Shown here: positions 12,966 through 24,741 of the stretch, piece by piece | Position numbering within the stretch: position 1 is the stretch's first letter | Layout of the letters: each line of letters starts with the position of its first letter | Origin: Pogonophryne albipinna | Taxonomy: Eukaryota > Chordata > Actinopteri > Perciformes > Artedidraconidae | DNA length: 64,000 nucleotides | Assembly (NCBI GenBank): GCA_028583405.1 | Contig: CM053256.1 | Coordinates: 20,943,534-21,007,533 of the forward strand | Direction: 5' to 3' | Notes under the pieces: generated by a model | Seen by the model: the letters and a program-made list of their open reading frames with translations, nothing else | What the model was told of the DNA's origin: nothing | The model's database searches: none | Position numbers and translations under genes: made by a program

Positions 12966-15900
12966 ACGGGATAAAAAGCTTCCCTGAAGCCTTGAAAGGA
13001 ACAGCAGTGAGTGGACATGTGGTCACTGAAACGGAAAATCGTTTGAACTCTGGAAACATTGTTTGATGTCCAGTATGGGATTTGGAGTACTACCTGATTT
13101 CATGCTGTTTCCTCTCGCTGTTATGTAACACATTTAGTTTTGGCTGTCCATTGAGGAGGTACAGATACTCTGTACTATGCATCTCTATTATACTATAGAT
13201 GGGTTTGAAGATGTGAACCCTCTGAATGTGACAAGTGCACAGTTTAAGGTTAACCATTCTTGGTGTTGTTTGATCCTGTCGTTTTTAAATGTGCTTGATT
13301 ATTTTAGACAACAGGGTGATATAGTAATGTATCTCCACAGGGGACATGGTCAACAGGGAGTGAGTGCAGGAGGATGTAACATAATTAATAGTAGACCATA
13401 TCACATGGTCTTTTGCTGATGAAGACCATTTGAAATAGTCAAACGTCCTAAATCAAGCCAGTAGGTTGATTGGAGATTGCTTTTTCTATTACTATCTTAA
13501 AGGTCAAGAAATGTCACGCTTATCTTGTAAGCCAATCTGGACGAGTCCTATAAATATATCCCATAAATGTAACTAATGGAACATTGACATGGTTGCAGCA
13601 GAATATAAAAGATGGGCATACTACTAAACACACAGCTAAACTTTGTGGCATTTATCAACCTATGCAGCCTTAGCAACACATTAACATAATACTCTGAGCT
13701 TCCTAATCAGCTTTGTGATCCCCAAATCCCCATTCCAGTAATTCAGTATATTTCTTTAAATCTTCATGTATATCTCTATTCAGCTCCAGATATAAATGAA
13801 TTATATTTGGAATAATAAATTACATTTTGAGCAGTGTTGGTAAAAGTACACGCTCTCTGACAATGTCTAAATGGGCTTGTATGCTACCATATTTAGACCA
13901 AGCAAGACCCCAGTAAAACCATCTCAAAACACTTATGACACAATACATGTCATGAACCGTTGGCATGTTTACTAGGATAATTAAAGGCCTGACAACACAC
14001 TTCTGTCCCATGCTGCTTCCTGTCGATATATTTTCCTAAAATAAATTAAATTCACAAATCAGTGTCAGGAGCTGATAAGATCATAATAGTTGTTCTTAGC
14101 AGGATACTCGGATATTCGCTAACCCATAACTGAAATATAATCCCTCATAAATCTGCCTGGGAAACTGTAGGCTGCTGTCTTCTTGTAAATGTGACCGCAG
14201 TCAATCCCCTCCTCATCACTTTTCAGTGTCATGTATGTGAGCCTGTGTGTGTGTAGCTGTGTGTCTCTGTGTGTGGTGGCTAGGGGAAGTTGAGTGGCAC
14301 TCTGGTTTCCTTTCCTCAGCTCTATAAAAGCTGGGAGACCATTTGTTAACTGTCAGTTGGTTAGCCTCTGTCCCCACTCTAACCCTAAATAAAAACCACT
14401 GGACATCTGTACCAGCTTTGAGAAGGTGAACCACACTGTTGTACCTTCACCATCTGCAGGCTGGAACATTTTATGCCGTTTGGTGGTTTCTTTGATCTGA
14501 AGTGCTTTCTCAACATCAAACTAACCCAGTCCACAGGCCAGTTTCTGAATATTTAAACATCCTCACAATGAAAACTGATTCACATCCGCATTTGTTTAAA
14601 AAAAAACATGATGTCCGCCCTGTGGATATCTTTTGTGTATTGTGCTCATTAACAAACATGTGCTTTAGGATTACTTCTGGTCAAAACCAAATGATGTCAG
14701 TGGATAGGGAAATGGATTTAGTGCTCAATACATAAATGTTACTCGTTGCCTGTAATAGTTAACTGTTTGTATACCACATTTCTTTCCTTATGCAAGATGT
14801 TCATATTTTAGGATTATGGATGGAAACCACCAGCTGCAGAGGACATCAATCTTTAAACTTCTAGGAATGTACAGTAGACATGATTTGTTGTGTATGCGCT
14901 GACACATGCAGAACCAACTGCATTGCCATGATGACACTTACATATATCAATCAGTAAATTAGGGGGCAGGGGTACCCTGGACTCATGCTAAATGTTCTAT
15001 CCAATTCAAACTTCCGACCTCAGGACATAACTTGGGATTTATGCTGGCTTCCTAAAATCTTGCATGGCTATAGTCCCATGGTGTCGAACCAACTAAAGCT
15101 GGGTTTTGTTCAGCAACTGTTCGTCTTGTTAACCCTGGATTTCCTCCACAGCTGTTCTGTCCCAAACAAAAGACAAGTGAACACATTATTAGATAAACAC
15201 TTTGTAACTCTGAACAGCGATACGAAAGTGACTCAACACAATGCAACCCTTAAAACTGAGGGGAACTCTGCAGTGTATACCATTATAAAAGTGGCAATGT
15301 AATTCAACTAATCAATTGAAATGTACTGAGGTATTTAAATTACATCCTGTACAGAGACAGTTGAGATAAGATGAGATAGAGCAACATCACAGGTGGATAG
15401 GAAAGTAAAACTTATAGTGTTGTGGCTAAGGCTACCACAAACCTTTTTAATCTGTTAAGCATTATCTTCATCTGGTAAATAAAATAAAGTACAAATACCT
15501 GATAGCTGCTTTTAACTGGCTTGGTTGATTGACTAAGGATTGGTACCAGCAACCAGCATGATTGCTATCTTTGGGGCCAGCAATGTCTGTTGTTGGGGCC
15601 ACCAGTTCTGAATGGATGGATTGCCATGACATTTTTGTAAAAACATTAATGTTCCCCAGAGGATGAATCCTACAGATTTTAGGGATCCCCTTACATGTCC
15701 CAGAGCACTACCTGATGACCACCGATGACATTTCTAATCTTTTTTGTTTATATTAAATATCAATTAGGGAAGAGATACCAGAAAGAGGAAGGGTGTGGGG
15801 TGCAGCAGGAGTCAGAGGTCATGCGCAGTACTTGTTATTGGGTGGTCTGACAGTATAAGGAATCCAAATGACTCAATAAGAGTTCATCCTTGGGGGGATT

Positions 15901-18059
15901 CCGGGCTAATGAAAGTAAGTGCAAAATGAGCAACCAAGAGAGAACATGAAGAAAAACTTGACCATGGATGTGCATATGTGCGCATGGTGATGTCATCTTG
16001 ATATGAAGGGTCACAGCAGTTAAAACAACAGTGAATGTGTCAGGTCCTGTAACACAAACACACCCCCTTTCTCAGGTGGAGAAAGGGATATGTTATTTGA
16101 ACTGCTTATGATGACATGACCTTTCACCATATGCTAAAGCGTGACATTATAATACTCAAAGGGCCAATTTCTTCAACACTGGCTTACCACAAACTGCATC
16201 AGTGTAAAATAAAGGAAAGTACTGCTGACATAGCTTACATTTATGTTTGAGATATTCATGGAGATCTAAGATAAAGTATGGGGCTGTTTCTTCCACGTGA
16301 AAATAGCCATTTTTTAATCTCACCTGTTGAAATCTCGATAAGTGCTTATTACGCCTATGCGGCTAAGGGAATATGTTACCATTTACAAACCCCCAACCCC
16401 TGTGCAGCTAAGCGGACTGACGGACTAACTGTGGGGGCTTTGTTTCAGTCTGTGAGTGTGTGTGCTTATGTCTTAAAACAGACAGCCAGTCTGTCTTGGT
16501 GGTGGCTCATTATGGAAAAAGACAGCGGGAGGTTAGGTACACACACACACATACACAAACACAGACACTGATACACATGTGCATCCATGCACTTATTCAC
16601 TTTTTTGTCTTACACACAGGCAGCCTGATCAGAAAAGCTACTGGAGGTAATTGTGTCAGGGACGTAGGGTGTAGGAAGCAGAGCGAATGAGAGCAAGCTG
16701 CAAAGAGAGACCAGGGGAGGCAGCGAGGTGGAGACAGAGGGAGCTAGAGGGGGCTGCACACTAATTGGAGCCAAATGGGCAGCAGATGAACTGAAGTGGT
16801 TTGCTATGTAGCCTGGACACTCTTCCTCTCACATACACTCTTTCTTCATTGCTCCTTCTCTGTCTGTCTTTCCCATTATATTTACATCTATATTTCCTCC
16901 TTTGTTCTCTCTTCAAATGAGGTATGCTGACATTTATCACAGAGCTTTAAAGAACTTCAACCATACACAATACTCACTTTGGGTTAATTCAACATATCAG
17001 CTTATAAAGGTCAAATGAACGTAAGTGAAGGCAGTCCACAAAGAGATACAGCTACATTAGCATTTGTCATTTTTTAACTTCTAACTTTTTTCTTCCTTTA
17101 TTTAGCCGTGATACCACCTATTACGGCAGCTTTATTTATTAACAACTGTGATGAGTTGCTGTAAATGTTGAAAATGAATCCCAAACTTCTCTGTAAAAGT
17201 TTTTGGTTTTATCATTTTAAATATAAATCTTCTTGTTTTATTCTTGAATAATTCAAGTTTTATTATGTTAGGTAGTCCGTTGGGTGAAATAAACGGGTAA
17301 GGCTTGATGTAATATTGCCATATTTATTCCAAAAATATGAAGCAATCCAAAACATATTTTAGAATATAAATGCTTGTTAACCTGCTTATAAAGAAGGGAA
17401 AACGACAAGTGAATTATGTCGATTGTACAAGAAGTGACATCTAAAGGTCTCTCCCAGTGTCTGGATTTCATTTACAAAATACGATATCATCTGTTTTGCT
17501 TTAATGATAAGAATTTCTTAAATACACATAGCAAGCAAGCAGAGGAGGTACGGCAAGATGTGTTTTTTTAAGCCAAAGAAATAAGAAGGAGTAAAAACAG
17601 AAACATGAACATGTGAGGAGAGAGAAAAGAGGAACCCAGGGGCAACAGTGCTTAACACAATACTTAAATAAGGGGTTGTGAAAACAGTCAAATCAGAGAG
17701 TTAGTGAAATATTTGACATGTCTGTTTTAAAGTTATGAAAGTGGAGTTGAAACAGTATTTCCTATGAGCTTGGGCTGTCAGCAAAGCACTTAGACTCTTT
17801 ATCTTAGCTCCCCTAAATCTCTTCTGACTTAACGTATAACATTACAACTTTCTGTAAACCGCTTAAGCCTTACAGTAACCTATCATCAACCAGAAGGATG
17901 GCCGGCAGTATGAGAAAGAGATTTAGGTCAGAGATCGCAATAGCATTTGTGTTCGCATGTACAATTGTGTAGAAATGTTTGACACGTGTGTGCACGCATG
18001 TCAGTGTGCTTTCATGGGTTTCTAATGAAATTCAACACATGAAACAAAGCCCTTCACAT

Positions 18060-18250
18060 GGTAAGAATGTGAGTAATTGTGTTGATCCAATTAGCTGCTG
18101 ACCTGCAGTGTCAGAGCCAATCAGGGCACAGAACGCCATGGGGTTGTCGGAGAAACCAAAGACCAAATACTAATTAGCCCACTAGCTTTTAATTCTAGCA
18201 GGCTCTATGTGATGAAGAAGAACAGGCACCAGTACATGCAGACACATTAA
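18060..18250. promoter_or_regulatory. Candidate conserved non-coding element
   Basis: Contains several homeodomain-type cores (GAGTAATTGTG, CCAATTAGC, CTAATTAGCCC, TTTTAATTC) and a CCAATCA box in under 200 bases of non-repetitive DNA. Suggests an enhancer by composition only. Confidence 0.2.
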
Positions 18251-18783
18251 TAACCAATACTTCCTCTTTTACAGATAGGCACAGTGGAAGCAGTAAGTGT
18301 GCACTCACAGCAGTCAGAAACTATGTGATTTCTGTCAAGCATGCACAATCCCCCTGTTAATGCCTGATTGGATGATGAAGGTGAACAGTGGAGTGCAGCA
18401 CCAAATAAAACACAACATCTATACACAAAAGTAACCTATGTCAAACTGATATCAAAGACTGACAAATTCTGTGTGTGTCTGAGTTACCCTTGAGGTACAC
18501 TGTGCTTTCAAATGATTGGTTTCAGTCAAATGTCAGGACATGCCTGTTGGTAACTATAACCTAACCTAAAAAAAATATTATTTAGCAAACTAGAAAGTAA
18601 TCTATACCACAACAAAAGACATAAGTGTGAACCAGACATCCGACAACTGTTCTGTGTGTTCCAAAAAGATACATTATTTTTTGGGCACTGTGATATCCTA
18701 AACCTACATCAATTATAGCTGTTTATTTTTGGTTTTCAACAACAGTTACTATGCTTAGCTATGATAATGTTGAGATAAATAAC

Positions 18784-18996
18784 TTTCAATGGTCCAATCA
18801 GAAGACTGGCTTTGGTAGACCAATCAAATTACCTGTTTTAATGGGCCAATCCAAAGGTTTGTTTTAACGTGCCAATACAGAATGAGGGCTTGTTTCAATG
18901 GTCTGATCAAATTGCTTGTTTCAAAGGGCCTTTAAGAGTGCTTGTTTTAATGGGACAATCAGAGTGCTTGATTCAATGGACCAATCAGAGGCATAT
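18784..18996. repeat. 26-bp minisatellite carrying CCAAT boxes
   Basis: Eight diverged units begin at about 18784, 18811, 18836, 18862, 18893, 18919, 18945 and 18971. The spacing is 25-27 bases, except one of 31. The shared core is TTTTAATGGGCCAATCAGAG followed by TGCTTG. Four units keep an intact CCAAT, the NF-Y binding core, with phasing near 2.5 helical turns. Divergence between units says the array is old. Confidence 0.8.
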
Positions 18997-19008
18997 TGTC
19001 TAATTTAA

Positions 19009-19450
19009 AGGGGACCTATCATGCAAAATGCACTTTGTGATGTCTTTTATACATACATATGTGTCCCCGGTGCGTCGGGGAACTCACGCAGCGTCAGAAA
19101 ATAAAACCCTCTCTCTTTTCCTCTGTACCCAAATATTTTAAAGACGGGTGTACAACGAGCGGATACAGATTCCATCCGAACTGACGTCAAATCGGGAGCG
19201 GACCCACAGAAAGTTGCTATCAGAAACAATGCCTGACACGTTTTGGACGTCTTTGTTTGCATTAGCAAGCCTCACTAACACTCAGAGCTAACCTGTCCTA
19301 GAGAGCACATGTGTTTAAAAAGCAGGGGGAAAAAAGAACTCACCTTGTGATAAACCTGCAAGAGAAAAAGCATTTGAGCTCCATACTATTTCAGAAATAA
19401 TCCTTGACGTGGTTTAAACAGGATGGCGTTTTATCACAACCGAATTTAAC
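19009..19450 (+). repeat. Dispersed teleost repeat, 5' terminus present
   Basis: Starts AGGGGACCTATCATGCAAAA, which I recognise as the end of a common fish interspersed repeat. The inverted counterpart at the far end is missing, so the 3' boundary is approximate. Directly follows the CCAAT minisatellite. Confidence 0.55.
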
Positions 19451-19479
19451 TTTATCTCTGGTATAATTCTGATCAGGCA

Positions 19480-19990
19480 TTAGCTCCGCCTCCTCTTATT
19501 TATTTTAGCTGAGGATTCTGGGTCTGCCATCCTAAACTCCGAAAAAATATTTGTTTCTCCGAATCGAAGGGGAAAAATACGAAAGCATTGTACACAATTC
19601 AAACCAATCAATGTTGTGTAATTAACAAGGATAATCTGGTGTTTTTGAGTTGATGAGTAGTGCAGATATCACTGTAAAATCAATCGACAGTAAGGGGAAT
19701 ACTTACTTCCGGGTGTAAAATCCTCCGTTATCCAATGGGAATGGACGCTCACATTGCCTTTAAATGCCGCTGACATGGACCGATGGCGGTGCTTCCCTGA
19801 GCGTCAAATACCGCCGCCGATGGGAATACATTGCAATCAGTTGAAAGCTCTTTGCGTCCGTTTATGAAGCTGAAGGGGACTTGGCGCGTCACAACTGCAC
19901 GCCACGGGACCCTGACCAAGCGTCGCTCCTGGACGTTCAGGGAGTGAGACTGTGTTGGCATGAACAAGAAGAGAAAAGGTCTTGGATGAT
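19480..19990. repeat. Repeat-like block related to 61740-61980
   Basis: Shares the phrase GCCATCCTAAACTCCGAAA (19527-19546 region) and a nearby GCTGAGGATTCTGGG with the block around 61790-61900. This indicates a dispersed family. More CpG-rich than its neighbours. Ends and class not resolved. Confidence 0.45.
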
Positions 19991-19999
19991 TCAGAAGAA

Positions 20000-20670
20000 C
20001 TGACCCTTAGTGTAGATGAGTCTTCTATCCAACACACCACTTCACACTTGCACTAGTGTGTTTCACTTGGAACTTCCCTCTGAGTTCACTGAGGCCACAT
20101 CGCCTATACTGAGAGATCATTAGCGACAGTGCCAGTCCCTCATTCTCAGTTTGAGCATTTTCTGAAACAAAATACTGTTCATAACATTATTTCACAGATG
20201 GCACTAGTTTTCACAATGGTTTAAAAAAATACATTGGGACAGAAGCAGCCTAACAATATTTCTCATGACTGAATTGTTTTGGATACGATTGTTATTTTAA
20301 GCATTTTTCCTTTAACCGTCTATTCTCCAACACTTAATGTCATACTGCATTTATTCTTTGTGTTATCAGGTTTAAACTTATCACACAATGTAAGCAGGAA
20401 ACCCCCTAAAACAGTTTACCAATTAAAAATCTTCTAATTTGTAATGATGGTGATTCCAATGGCTTCTTTTCATCCATGTCTCTTGATTGATCTCTTTTCA
20501 TTGTGTCCTTTGATGTGTAAGGAAGCATGACTGGCTCTCTTCCCAAGTTTCTCTAAGAAAACATCCAGGATAGTTAACCCAATTACAAGCTCCCTGACTT
20601 TGAAACAGAGACAGTCTATGGAGGAATCGTGATAAATCAAATTAAATACTCAGGCCACAAAATACCTTGA
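20000..20670. other. Intergenic stretch, no gene seen
   Basis: AT-rich DNA between two repeat insertions. No frame, RNA gene or motif to report. Confidence 0.45.
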
Positions 20671-20674
20671 TTTG

Positions 20675-20860
20675 GGCCGCCTTATAGATCAGTAGGTAGA
20701 GCTGCCGGCCCATATACTGGGTCTTGGTCCTCATGAGGACCTGGGTTTGAATCTGGACTGCATGGGACCATCTTCTGCATGTCACCCCCTCTGTCTCCCC
20801 CTTTCATTACTTTCACTCTATAAAAGGCACTGGTTGCCCAAAAAACGATCTTGATTCAAA
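20675..20860 (+). mobile_element. tRNA-derived SINE
   Basis: The head resembles a tRNA gene. Box A is TAGATCAGTAGGTAGAG and box B is GGGTTTGAATCTGG, spaced as in a tRNA. These are the internal RNA polymerase III promoter. A pyrimidine-rich body (ACCCCCTCTGTCTCCCCC) and a tail ending near GCCCAAAAAA follow. It does not fold as a full tRNA with a plausible acceptor stem, so it is a SINE, mobilised by a LINE in trans. Confidence 0.75.
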
Positions 20861-20865
20861 GTGGG

Positions 20866-23030
20866 AAGTGGAATGCAGTGAAATTGTTGTTAAACAACTG
20901 TGATAAATTTCACTTCAATATTTCAGATCTTGCAAAAATATGAACATTACTTCTGACCCAACTGACAGTTTATGTGCCTCAAGATTAGTTAAGAGGACAC
21001 ATTTAAGATCAACATTTGTTAACAGTTCACACCTTTAACCCCAACCATATCCACTGTGTTTCTGTGTTACAAAGGTGTCTCTGTTAAGTGTATATCAAAG
21101 ACACACTTCATTGCTGGAGGCCAGTTTACAAGATAACAGAGCAGAATGAAAGAGATGCTTTACAGACTGGAGGAACCTTTTTTATAGTTCTAGGAACCCC
21201 CCCCCCCCCCTTTTTATTGTGTTTGCACGGCAAAAACTAGGAATGACTATAGTTCTAAGAATGCCCTTTTTTAGCTCTTTTTCAGAGTAGGAACTCTCAT
21301 AGCACAAGAGTAACTGTGAGTGACGTAAGTAAAGGGTAAGTGGTTGAGTACCTATGTTGAGTACACAAGCACCAGCTACCACCATTTAAAAAAACAAAAC
21401 AGACGTTACCTCTTGTGAAGTCCAGAGGTTAACTCGTTTGCAACACACTACCATGGACTCAGTTCAGCAACCTAACAAGCAATGCAATTATTATCAAGCA
21501 TGGTTTAATCGGACTTAAAAATTAATGCAATCGTACTTAGATAACATTTTAGCAAGTCCAATGAAGCCCTACCGTGGATAAGGTGATAATTATCATAGTT
21601 AATGATGCAGCTAGGGCTGGGGGTGTTAGATAATTCCTCGATGCCAGTAATATTCTGCTAAGAAGTTGAACAGGCAAACTAATTATGAAATGGCAGAAAC
21701 AGTAGCGTGAGGTTTTGGAGGAGGGTAACACTGCTTGTGTCTGAGCAGTCTGACCAACAGATTAGTAACTTCCTGCTGAGATCTGAGGATTGGGTGGTCA
21801 CAGAGAGAGAGGACTGTGTGTGGGAGAGTCTTTGAGCGTGCACTTGTGTTTATCAGTGAGAGTGATTCAGAGCGTGAGGGTATGAGCACTTAGTAAACAC
21901 TTCCCGGATATTAATCATAAAGGATGCCATAAATCTTGCCAAAAAGTTAAATGATACTCTACAACGCTACTTATTGTGAATCCCCCCTTACTGTTCTTAT
22001 GTTACTTTTCATTCTCAAAGTGCACATACGCAGCTACAGTGGCAGATTTACCTTCCTTCTTTTTGCTACCAAGTTTTTCCCCTTGTTTTCTCCACCTGGT
22101 TTCGACAACCAAGACATATATGTTCATAAAATAAGAGTTTTTCTTATCAATGGTACTGCCTTGCTGATGAAGCTGTATGCTAATGGTAAACTGCACCCCA
22201 CTATATAACGTAGCTAGTTAGCTGCTTGTTTGCTAATACCAAAATGTGTGTTTTTTTATCACGGCAATGATATGTGATGAATGAATGAAATAGCAAAATG
22301 CTTATTTTGGCGTTAACCAATAGAGCGCCCATCCCCTTTATTCTACATGCTAATGTTCCATAAGAGTAATTTGTTTAATCTAAATCCTGTAACAACACTA
22401 ATGCCCATCACGCTGAGTTGAAGTTGTAATTTTTCAGGTCATCTTATCAATGTTCATACAGTTCTATGAGATGCTATGGCATTGAAAATGCACTGGCACT
22501 CTGCTGTAGATTTCAAACAGCCAAGGATTTCCTCACTTCTCAGAATCAAGTCAAAAGTGTCTCTTATGGTCATTTATTGCAACCACATTCTGTCAACAGT
22601 TTTTTATTCAAATGTGCATCAACAGCTCTGGAGAGTCTGTTTTAGGCACTATTGTATTGTCTCATCCTTACAAAATGTTAGGCTGTTAAATATGCAGAAA
22701 ACACCACAGCATTTTCTTTATTTTTGTTTTCTTTATTTAGTTTTTAAAAGCAAAAAATCTCCCATAATAACAAAACTCTTTCCCTTCCTGGCTACCCCTC
22801 TCAGTGTGTATTTAAACCACATTGCTCTGCCATGGTGATATATTTGTGCAATCACACACAAGAAGGCCCTCAGAGGATTGGCCTCACTACCAACAATACC
22901 AGGACTCATACTGCTTCCATACAGTTTAATGGGCTGAGGAGAATGTAACCACACTGTGTATACAACCCTCTCAGAGAAAGAGGCGGGGGGACTACTGAGG
23001 GGCAAATGAGAGAGAGAGTGCAGGGGGTAA
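20866..23030. other. Non-coding stretch with a C homopolymer
   Basis: No gene seen. At 21196-21211 a run of C is followed by T's, beside the word TAGTTCTAGGAAC, which recurs in altered form near 21250. This may be the worn end of a DNA element, but no paired terminus was found. Confidence 0.4.
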
Positions 23031-23035
23031 TGCGC

Positions 23036-23252
23036 CAGGCGTGTGGCGCAGTGAACTAGCGCGTTGGTGTTCGAATCAGGGGAGCACAGGTTCAAACCCC
23101 ACTGCAGTCAGCATGTCGCTGTGTCCTGGACTCCCTGGGCAAGACACTTCACCCCAAATTGCTCCTTTGGGGATTGTCCACAGTATTGAGTATGTAAGTC
23201 GCTTTGGATAAAAGCGTCTAATAAGTAACATGTAATGTAATATAATGTAATG
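23036..23252 (+). mobile_element. tRNA-derived SINE with TGTAA tail
   Basis: Box A (GTGGCGCAGTGAACTAGCG) and box B (GGTTCAAACCCC) are clear. The body GGGCAAGACACTTCACCCC and the end GTAAGTCGCTTTGGATAAAA are hallmarks of a widespread teleost SINE. A tail of TGTAATGTAATA repeats follows. The copy looks close to full length. A shorter relative lies at 35843-35955. Confidence 0.88.
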
Positions 23253-23640
23253 AGGGGATGGGAAAAATATGTGTTGGGGTACAATAATATAATTAAAACG
23301 ACTTGCTACCCTGTCACTCATCCAAATAAGCCAAAGGTTCTTTTATATTTTTACCTTCAAGTTGTCATCTATTTCCAACATAACATTTATGAATCTGCAA
23401 CAACTCAGGAGGAAATTATATTTGCCCACATTTCTTAAATGTAAGGCTCTCAAAGTTAATGGGGTTATAACAGTAAGTGGTTTTAACGTAACACTTTTGT
23501 TTGATGCATTCATGCATGTTCTGTTATGATGACTCTTTGCCAGAAGTTGGAAGGCAAGTAGCAAATAATGGCTAACGAAATAGTCCAAAACGTCGGGTTA
23601 CGTATTGTAACCCTTGTTATATTAGCACAGGCGGAGCCCT

Positions 23641-23765
23641 CTACTGGACTCTATGGGTACTACCTTATCATGCAAGCATTCACCTACTGAGATTTCTATG
23701 GACGTAGCCGGCCCCGGGGCGGGCCTACCTGAATGCGTGCGCATCTCACTTCCGTATAAAAGGAG
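23641..23765. repeat. DIRS left (3') inverted terminal repeat
   Basis: About 125 bases that recur in inverted orientation at 33591-33719, with two differences seen by eye (CCGG versus TCGA near the GACGTAG word). The inner end carries GTATAAAAGG (23755-23764), a TATA-like box pointing into the element. Confidence 0.9.
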
Positions 23766-23833
23766 GCCTCGCCTCCTGACCACCATCCTACACCACTCTT
23801 CAGCGAGCGGTATAGGACAGACAGTGCCCCAAG

Positions 23834-23932
23834 GTAGAGGGCTCCGCCTGTGCTAATATAACAAGGGTTACAATACGTAACCCGACGTTATATCTCTCAC
23901 AGGCTCCGCCCTCTACTGGACTCTATGGGTAC
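23834..23932. repeat. DIRS internal complementary region (circle-junction template)
   Basis: Two abutting parts share the G at 23887. Bases 23834-23887 are an exact inverted copy of the left outer end 23591-23644 (54 bp). Bases 23887-23932 are an exact inverted copy of the right outer end 33696-33741 (46 bp). Together they spell the two element ends joined head to tail. In the DIRS model this region templates completion and circularisation of the DNA. Exact agreement with both ends argues that the element was replication-competent when it inserted. Confidence 0.93.
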
Positions 23933-24005
23933 AGTGGGCGGAGCCCCGATGTATGCACGCACTGTCGTCCAGCCCACCGTTCCACCTCACTGTCCCTGAC
24001 CGGCT

Positions 24006-24623
24006 TTAGCAGCCACTGCGCTGTTCAGTGCGTCTCAGGGTAGCTGTGCGCTCTACATAACATGCTAACGCGCGCACCAGGCAGAGGAGGTGTAATTTAG
24101 CTTCCCTGGCCCCACCATGGGGTGGAAGTCTAAATCCCCCCAACTGAATAACCCTCGACCTGAACGCACTCCTTAGGTTCTTGGGCACAAAGGAGGGGTT
24201 CGGTCTGAGTGTCGCGCCGCTCCGGTCACCCCGAATCAGTAAACAGCTCGGGTGCACCGACAGAGCGATTAACTCGGACACTCGTTTGGCTGACGTTAAG
24301 GCAAGTAGCAATGCAGTCTTCCACGACAGTGCTATCAGGGAGGAGAGCTCCAGAGGCTCAAATGGTTCTGTGACCAAAGCCTCGAGCACCAGCGGCAGGT
24401 CCCACTGTGGGGTGGAGGCGCGCACTACTGGGCGCAGCCTCCTGACCCCCTGTAAAAACCGCAACATCAGTGGATGAGAAAAGGCTGACCTGCCGTTGAA
24501 TCCCTCATGACAGGACGAGATGGCTGCTGCATACACTTTTATAGTAGAATGAGCTAGTCCTCTGTCCACCAATAACTGTAAGAAGGACAAAATGGAGCCT
24601 AACTCACAAGATAGGGGCTCCAT
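24006..24623 (-). pseudogene. DIRS tyrosine recombinase, C-terminally truncated
   Basis: This enzyme joins the circular DIRS DNA to the genome using the R...H-x-x-R...Y residues of the phage-integrase fold. The 205-residue frame shows the N-terminal helical domain (LVDRGLAHSTIKVYAAAIS) and the first catalytic box (LTSAKRVSELIAL, with its Arg near residue 114). It ends shortly after VERTATLRRTEQ. The H-x-x-R and Tyr boxes that should follow are not found in any minus-strand frame before the internal complementary region, so the catalytic C-terminus is deleted. The start at 24623 is simply the first Met in an open frame continuing from upstream. Confidence 0.85.
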
Positions 24624-24741
24624 TTTCCGCTCCTCACACCATCGCTGGAATCCCAGCCACTTTGGCCTGTAACAGGCTGTGGTGGAACCCGCTCTAGCTG
24701 ACTGATAGACTGAATAACGCTATCAGACAATCCACCCTGTC

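Larger units (their letters stand above)
10901..18783. other. Long non-coding stretch with possible conserved elements
   Basis: Nearly 8 kb without gene or clear transposon. Two blocks (about 12729-12965 and 18060-18250) look less AT-rich and carry homeodomain-type TAATTA/TTAATTAG words, so they are listed separately as enhancer candidates. A short interrupted CA run occurs at 16540-16568. A TATAAAA word occurs near 14322 without other promoter support. Confidence 0.4.

Noticed and set aside
14215..14480. TATAAAA (14322) and AATAAA (14388) as a promoter or LTR
   Set aside because: Words are 60 bases apart but no LTR ends, target duplication or CpG enrichment was found.
20675..20860. Functional tRNA gene
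   Set aside because: Boxes A and B are present but no complete cloverleaf or acceptor stem, and a SINE body follows; same for 23036.
21180..21410. TAGTTCTAGGAAC words as a MITE end
   Set aside because: No inverted partner or target duplication could be found.
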